DNA of 8,697 nt from a bacterium CG2_30_54_10 (GTDB lineage: Bacteria; Muiribacteriota; Ozemobacteria; Ozemobacterales; Ozemobacteraceae): NCBI GenBank assembly GCA_001872985.1, contig MNYA01000473.1, positions 1 through 8,697 on the forward strand, read 5' to 3'. The notes beneath the pieces are model-generated. The model was not told the DNA's origin, did not search any database, and saw only the letters and a program-made list of their open reading frames with translations. Shown piece by piece: positions 6,642 to 8,697 of this stretch (position 1 is its first letter; each line of letters starts with the position of its first letter). The position numbers and the translations under genes were made by a program.

Positions 6642-8315
6642 TCAGTGGGTTTGCGGCGACATCCAGATCGATCGGTATGGAATGAACGGGGAACCCATGG
6701 GGGTGAGCTTCAACCCATGGACGTATGGCTGGACGATGACATGAGTGGTGTAATGGAAAACCACCACCCATGGCGCCTCATCGAGGATCATCTGCTCCGC
6801 ACGCTGATAAAGGGTATTCCGGCGCTTCGGATCGATCTCGAACCTCGCCTTTTCGAGGACTTCGTCGACCTGAGGATTGGAATACCTGGTGAAATTTCCT
6901 CCGGGTCCTACGTTCTTCGAATGGAAAAGAGCGTATAGAAAGTCATCCGGGTCGGGGTAATCGACTGTCCATCCCATACGGAAGAAACTCGCCTCTCCTG
7001 ATTCTACCGCCTGCAGGTGATCCTTGAAATCGGTTTCATGGACGTTGCAATTTATGCCGACGTCCCGAAGATTCGCGAGGATGAACTCCGCGGTTCGGGA
7101 GTGGATAGACTCCCGGTTGAACCAGAGCGTTATCTCTGGAAAGCCCTTTCCGTCGGGGTAACCGGCCTCCGTCAGAAGGGCTTTGGCCTTGTCGATGTCT
7201 AACGAATAGCCTCTAACGGCTGCATTGTACGCCGGGATTCCGGGGGGTAGGATTCCCTTCGCCACCCTTGCGCGATCGTTTAGGATCAGCTTGACAATGG
7301 CCTCCCGATCGACCGCGTAATTGATCGCCTGGCGAACTTTAACATTGTCGAAAGGGGGCTTTTGAACGTTGAACCCAAGATAGTTCACTCCCCACCTGCT
7401 GACCTCCTGGAAATAAGGTGAAAGAACCGGATCTTGTTTGATGTTCTTGTACTCGGGGTCTGGAACATCGGCCTGCATGAACTCGCCACGTCGGAAAGCC
7501 TTGAATCTCTCCGTCTCATCTTCGATGACCGGGAACTCGATCCCATCGAGATAAGGGCGCCCGCGGAAATAATTGGGGTTCGCTTTCAAGACGATGGTCT
7601 TTTCGCGTTGACCGCCCCAGAGAAAAGGGCCGGTACCAACCGGAGCAGATGCATAGCCATCTTTGAGTGCCTCGGCATCCTCGCGTGGAACGATGAACGC
7701 ATTGCTCAAAGCCAAAAGAGAAAGAAATGGAGCGAAAGGTTTCTCCAGGGTGAACTCAATCGTATCGGATGCGGTCACCTTGATTCCGGCTATGGAAGAA
7801 GCTTTTCCTGCCTGGTAGGCGGCGGCGCCGCTAATGACGCTGAAAATTTTCCCCTTCCGCCCGGGAACCGCAGGATCGAGAAGACGCCGGAAAGTATATT
7901 CGACATCTTCCGCTCCCATGAGCCGTCCCCCGTTGGCGGTCGGATGGTTGTCGGCGCCGGTAGTTGCATGAAAACGAACATCGTTGCGCAATCGCACGGT
8001 ATAGGTCAGATGGTCTTCGCTGAGGCTCCAGGCTTTGGCCAAAGATGGCACAACCTTCCCTTCCTCATCGAATTCGATCAGACTGTCGAACATCTGCCGA
8101 CAAAGTTCGTGGGAAAAGGAGTCTCCAACAAAACTCGGGTCGAGGGTCAGAAATGAATCGGAAAAAGCCCGCCGGTAAATGCCCCCGTAGACAGGATCCT
8201 TGCTTTCGACCGGCTTGACAGGCTCTGGGGAGCCACCGCAACCTGCCACGATCGAGCAGAACATAATGGCGGCCCAAAAAGCGCAAACTGCAAAAAAACG
8301 AGCGACATTTTTCAC
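6642..8315 (-). CDS. lipoprotein substrate-binding protein of a peptide-type ABC importer (SBP_bac_5 family)
   Basis: This 557-aa extracytoplasmic solute receptor would capture an oligopeptide, dipeptide or similar solute and hand it to membrane permeases. Residues 1-25 are a lipoprotein signal peptide: basic start with K2 and R6, hydrophobic core, lipobox V23-A-G-C26; C26 would be lipidated and the protein anchored in a membrane. A polar linker (27-42) leads into the family-5 fold: 'PSLAKAWSLSEDHLTYTVRLR' region at 90-110, EDVEYTFRRLLDP (136-148), PVGTGPF (225-231), NPNYFRGRPYLD (246-257), VRQAINYAVDRE (327-338) and DYPDPDDFLYALF (452-464). Length is normal for DppA/OppA-type proteins. The start is GTG; no other start leaves a full signal peptide. 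Its Shine-Dalgarno is weak: GGAAGG lies about 18 nt upstream. It has its own promoter and an upstream terminator, and no permease or ATPase gene adjoins it here, so it may be an orphan receptor sharing another transporter. The ligand cannot be read from sequence. Confidence 0.93.
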   Translation of the reverse strand: MKNVARFFAVCAFWAAIMFCSIVAGCGGSPEPVKPVESKDPVYGGIYRRAFSDSFLTLDPSFVGDSFSHELCRQMFDSLIEFDEEGKVVPSLAKAWSLSEDHLTYTVRLRNDVRFHATTGADNHPTANGGRLMGAEDVEYTFRRLLDPAVPGRKGKIFSVISGAAAYQAGKASSIAGIKVTASDTIEFTLEKPFAPFLSLLALSNAFIVPREDAEALKDGYASAPVGTGPFLWGGQREKTIVLKANPNYFRGRPYLDGIEFPVIEDETERFKAFRRGEFMQADVPDPEYKNIKQDPVLSPYFQEVSRWGVNYLGFNVQKPPFDNVKVRQAINYAVDREAIVKLILNDRARVAKGILPPGIPAYNAAVRGYSLDIDKAKALLTEAGYPDGKGFPEITLWFNRESIHSRTAEFILANLRDVGINCNVHETDFKDHLQAVESGEASFFRMGWTVDYPDPDDFLYALFHSKNVGPGGNFTRYSNPQVDEVLEKARFEIDPKRRNTLYQRAEQMILDEAPWVVVFHYTTHVIVQPYVHGLKLTPMGSPFIPYRSIWMSPQTH

Positions 8316-8456
8316 AATTGAAAAGATCCCAAGCCTTCCTTCATCTAATTATGCAATGATGATTAACAGCGATGCTAAATTCTTCTCTCTGGAATATCTT
8401 TGCGATCCCCCGGATTCGTGGTGGTTATTCAGTTTCGGGGTTAGCCATACCGAGGA

Positions 8457-8485
8457 ATGATACCACGCAACCTATTTCACATCAA
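8457..8485 (-). promoter_or_regulatory. sigma70-type promoter for the substrate-binding protein gene
   Basis: On the minus strand TTGATG (complement of 8480-8485, 4 of 6 to TTGACA) is followed by a 17-nt spacer and TATCAT (complement of 8457-8462, 5 of 6 to TATAAT). Transcription would begin near 8450, giving a 5' leader of about 135 nt before the GTG at 8315. It lies about 40 bases past the terminator of the preceding transcription unit, exactly where a fresh promoter is needed. Confidence 0.6.
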
Positions 8486-8525
8486 GCTGAGAACGTGCAA
8501 ATTTCTGAAGGCATGGTAACTTCTC

Positions 8526-8551
8526 AAAAAAGGGGGGCACGCGCCCCCCTT
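8526..8551 (-). terminator. strong intrinsic terminator for a minus-strand gene right of the window
   Basis: On the minus strand six G (complement of 8544-8549) and six C (complement of 8532-8537) form a perfect stem around the 6-nt loop CGCGTG, followed immediately by six T (complement of 8526-8531). This is a textbook Rho-independent terminator. It would end a transcript entering from beyond 8697 and isolates the substrate-binding protein gene. The plus strand lacks a T run after the stem, so it acts in one direction. Confidence 0.88.
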
Positions 8552-8552
8552 C

Positions 8553-8649
8553 GCCTCGCGAAGTGAATTCGCGAGGCTCATCCCCCGCGGTCGGGCGCTT
8601 TGCGCCCTCCGGTCTGCCTTCACTCTTCCCCCGACTTATCGAGATGATA
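8553..8649 (-). repeat. right copy of the dispersed ~100-bp structured intergenic repeat
   Basis: This is the partner of 83-180 in the same orientation. It carries two perfect hairpins: GCCTCGCGAA (8553-8562)/TTCGCGAGGC (8568-8577) with loop GTGAA, and GGGCGC (8593-8598)/GCGCCC (8602-8607) with loop TTT. The first hairpin occupies the place of the 83-109 hairpin in the left copy, with a changed but still paired stem. The repeat abuts the intrinsic terminator, so the pair may form one 3'-end module for the gene beyond the window. Confidence 0.65.
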
Positions 8650-8671
8650 CAAGGCATGTCTCCAAAGTGGC

Positions 8672-8693
8672 ATTGCGGGCGAAACGAAGCAAT
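8672..8693. repeat. terminal hairpin ATTGC...GCAAT, intergenic repeat type
   Basis: ATTGC (8672-8676) pairs with GCAAT (8689-8693); on the minus strand it reads GATTGCTTCG, then TTTCGCCC, then GCAATG. From memory, phrases of the form GATTGCTTCG...GCAATGAC recur in intergenic DNA of many unrelated bacteria. It sits at the window edge and its boundary is unknown. It is not present next to the left copy of the structured repeat. Confidence 0.4.
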
Positions 8694-8697
8694 CGTA

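Larger units (their letters stand above)
8316..8697. other. 382-base non-coding end region: leader, promoter, terminator and repeats
   Basis: No convincing gene lies here. From the gene outward it holds a leader of about 135 bases, a sigma70-type promoter (8457-8485), an intrinsic terminator for a minus-strand gene beyond the window (8526-8551), the right copy of the structured repeat (8553-8649) and a terminal hairpin (8672-8693). A 61-codon open frame across 8472-8657 is compositionally driven by the repeat and terminator. A second -10-like hexamer, CATAAT (complement of 8348-8353), lies closer to the gene but lacks a good -35. The leader contains no riboswitch I recognise. Confidence 0.7.

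Noticed and set aside
7434..8156. 240-codon open frame on the plus strand
   Set aside because: It is antisense to the substrate-binding protein gene, with no motif or ribosome binding site worth noting; treated as a shadow.
211..8315. A single operon of the three minus-strand genes
   Set aside because: Gaps of about 195 and 215 bases with hairpins, a separate promoter for the first gene and unrelated functions argue against co-transcription.
8316..8450. Riboswitch or attenuator in the receptor leader
   Set aside because: Only one long-range GC pairing (CCCCG with CGGGG, loop over 20 nt) was visible; no conserved riboswitch core was recognised.
8472..8657. 61-codon minus-strand open frame running through the right end
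   Set aside because: It runs through the structured repeat and the G6/C6 terminator stem and into the promoter; its composition follows those elements, and it is in a different frame from the shared KA(D/E) start of the repeat copies.

Overview
The window holds three complete protein genes, all on the minus strand and each apparently transcribed alone. They are separated by gaps of about 200 bases that are rich in palindromes. Reading in the direction of transcription (right to left), the order is: a repeat-rich end with a strong terminator for a gene beyond the window; a lipoprotein substrate-binding protein of the oligopeptide/dipeptide ABC-importer class (6642-8315); a 1707-residue fusion helicase (1323-6446); and a UbiA-superfamily prenyltransferase most like protoheme IX farnesyltransferase, CtaB/heme O synthase (211-1107).

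The organism is a bacterium: it has a lipobox signal peptide, bacterial terminator and promoter signals, and GTG/TTG starts. Base composition looks mid-50s percent GC by eye. The lipoprotein and the many intergenic hairpin repeats suit an environmental, probably Gram-negative lineage such as those recovered as metagenome bins. I cannot place it in a phylum from this sequence alone. A heme O synthase-type gene hints at a heme-copper oxidase elsewhere in the genome, but no oxidase gene is visible here.

The most notable gene is the large helicase. One chain carries an N-terminal DEDD-type 3'-5' exonuclease-like domain, a Cys-x2-Cys-x2-Cys knuckle, a complete RecQ (SF2) helicase core, a poorly characterised middle region, a complete UvrD/Rep-like (SF1) helicase core and a roughly 130-residue C-terminal domain. 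It resembles human WRN (exonuclease plus RecQ) with a second motor added. From memory, similar long 'RecQ family' proteins exist in other bacteria, so the architecture is probably not unique, but it is little studied. Both motors keep all their catalytic motifs.

The intergenic DNA is informative. Two diverged copies of a roughly 100-bp structured repeat lie in the same orientation at the two ends of the window (83-180 and 8553-8649). One has a strong terminator next to it, and the other contains a 34-codon reading frame with a good ribosome binding site. A second palindrome family (GGC, 5-nt loop, GCC) appears at 3-23 and as a perfect three-way junction at 1227-1280. The substrate-binding protein has a clear sigma70-type promoter just after the upstream terminator. 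The three proteins have no obvious shared pathway (DNA repair, solute uptake, heme/lipid prenylation). I see no convincing multi-gene new system; the novelty lies in the fusion protein and the repeats.
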